This document shows positions 40,896 through 41,526 of a stretch of 41,526 nt of DNA, one piece after another. A program made the position numbers and the translations under genes. The DNA is from Geoglobus sp. (GTDB lineage: Archaea > Halobacteriota > Archaeoglobi > Archaeoglobales > Archaeoglobaceae). The DNA lies in NCBI GenBank assembly GCA_015522195.1, contig WAMS01000098.1:1-41526 (forward strand), given 5' to 3'. How positions within the stretch are numbered: position 1 is the first letter of the stretch; every line of letters begins with the position of its first letter. Under the pieces are notes generated by a model, which saw only the letters and a program-made list of their open reading frames with translations, did not search any database and was not told the origin of the DNA.

Positions 40896-41246
40896 ATGCC
40901 CATGGAAGAGAGAGGATCCGAACTGAATTTTGAGTATGATGGAAAGATGATTAAATGTCAGTTTCTCGAAGTAGCGAAGGGCTACGAGACCGTTGTAATT
41001 TTTGTTGAAATTCCTGGAGGAGAACATGCTGGGTTTTCAGTAAAAAAAGGTGACAGAATTGTTGCGAAAGGGGAGATTGCAAAAGCCATACGGGAGGCAG
41101 GGATTCAGGGTATTGAAATGGCCGTCCCTCCTCCGGCAGATTCTAACGCCCTTATAATGGTGCGGGTAACCGTCCCTTTCGAGTCAGTTCGGAAAAGATT
41201 GATGGAGGTTCTCTTCAAAGAAATCAAATCAAGGGGTCTTGTGTAA
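40896..41246 (+). CDS. hypothetical protein
   Basis: Start at MPMEERGSELNFEYDG preferred over the long N-terminal ORF extension that overlaps the divergent gene. Confidence 0.65.
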   Translation: MPMEERGSELNFEYDGKMIKCQFLEVAKGYETVVIFVEIPGGEHAGFSVKKGDRIVAKGEIAKAIREAGIQGIEMAVPPPADSNALIMVRVTVPFESVRKRLMEVLFKEIKSRGLV

Positions 41247-41322
41247 GTGAGACGGATTATGCCATCATCACCATTAATAATTTCAAGTAAATGATAAATA
41301 TTCTCTCCTTTTTCTTGTCCCA

Positions 41323-41526
41323 ATGGGAGATCAGACTGGGACAGGTCAGAGGACTTTTCCAGAATTTCATGCTGTAGAATACACTGACAGAAAGGGAGAC
41401 AGAGTTGTAATCAGAGAGTATAATCATCTCAAGGATAGAGAGAGACTCATAAAAATGTACGAGAGCTTCACCCCCGAGAACAGATGTCTGGGGCTACCGC
41501 CATCCACAAGAATCGGCATCGAAAAA
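41323..41526 (+). CDS. partial ORF, GNAT acetyltransferase-like N-terminus (truncated by window end)
   Basis: MGDQTGTGQRTFPEFHAVEYTDRKGDRVVIREYNHLKDRERLIKMYESFTPENRCLGLPPSTRIGIEK; open to window end. Confidence 0.6.
   Translation, partial: MGDQTGTGQRTFPEFHAVEYTDRKGDRVVIREYNHLKDRERLIKMYESFTPENRCLGLPPSTRIGIEK

Overview
The window is a gene-dense piece of an archaeal chromosome. Gene content and protein style point to a hyperthermophilic euryarchaeon, most likely Archaeoglobales; this is inference only, no search was run. It holds about 49 protein genes and one tRNA-Asp(GTC). I found no CRISPR array, rRNA or intact mobile element. Main blocks: (i) cofD, a FAH-family gene, valS and an HTH regulator; (ii) a minus-strand mevalonate-entry operon (HTH regulator, HMG-CoA synthase, thiolase, DUF35 protein, endonuclease IV-like); (iii) inositol-1-phosphate synthase and TBP; (iv) the conserved archaeal rpo7-spt4-DPCK-S24e-S27ae-Kae1-Bud32 cluster, with S27ae too short to appear in the ORF track; (v) aspartate kinase, an orphan Cas4-like nuclease, and an FTR-beta/glutaredoxin pair; (vi) acyl-CoA synthetase, a LeuC-like protein, DRG GTPase and Hsp20; (vii) reverse gyrase split by a +1 frameshift at an A9 run; (viii) a PhoU/AbrB-type regulator, LOR/SDH (TIGR00300), thioredoxin and Trm10; (ix) an anaerobic-degradation-like cassette of two divergent CaiB/BaiF CoA-transferases plus two small Cys-containing proteins, with a hairpin/T-tract terminator and a candidate operator. 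Main items to check: the reverse gyrase A9 frameshift, the CoA-transferase cassette, an unlisted 43-51 aa Cys-rich small ORF at ~18.5 kb, an HSR1-like palindrome in front of hsp20, and the high rate of tail-to-tail gene overlaps.
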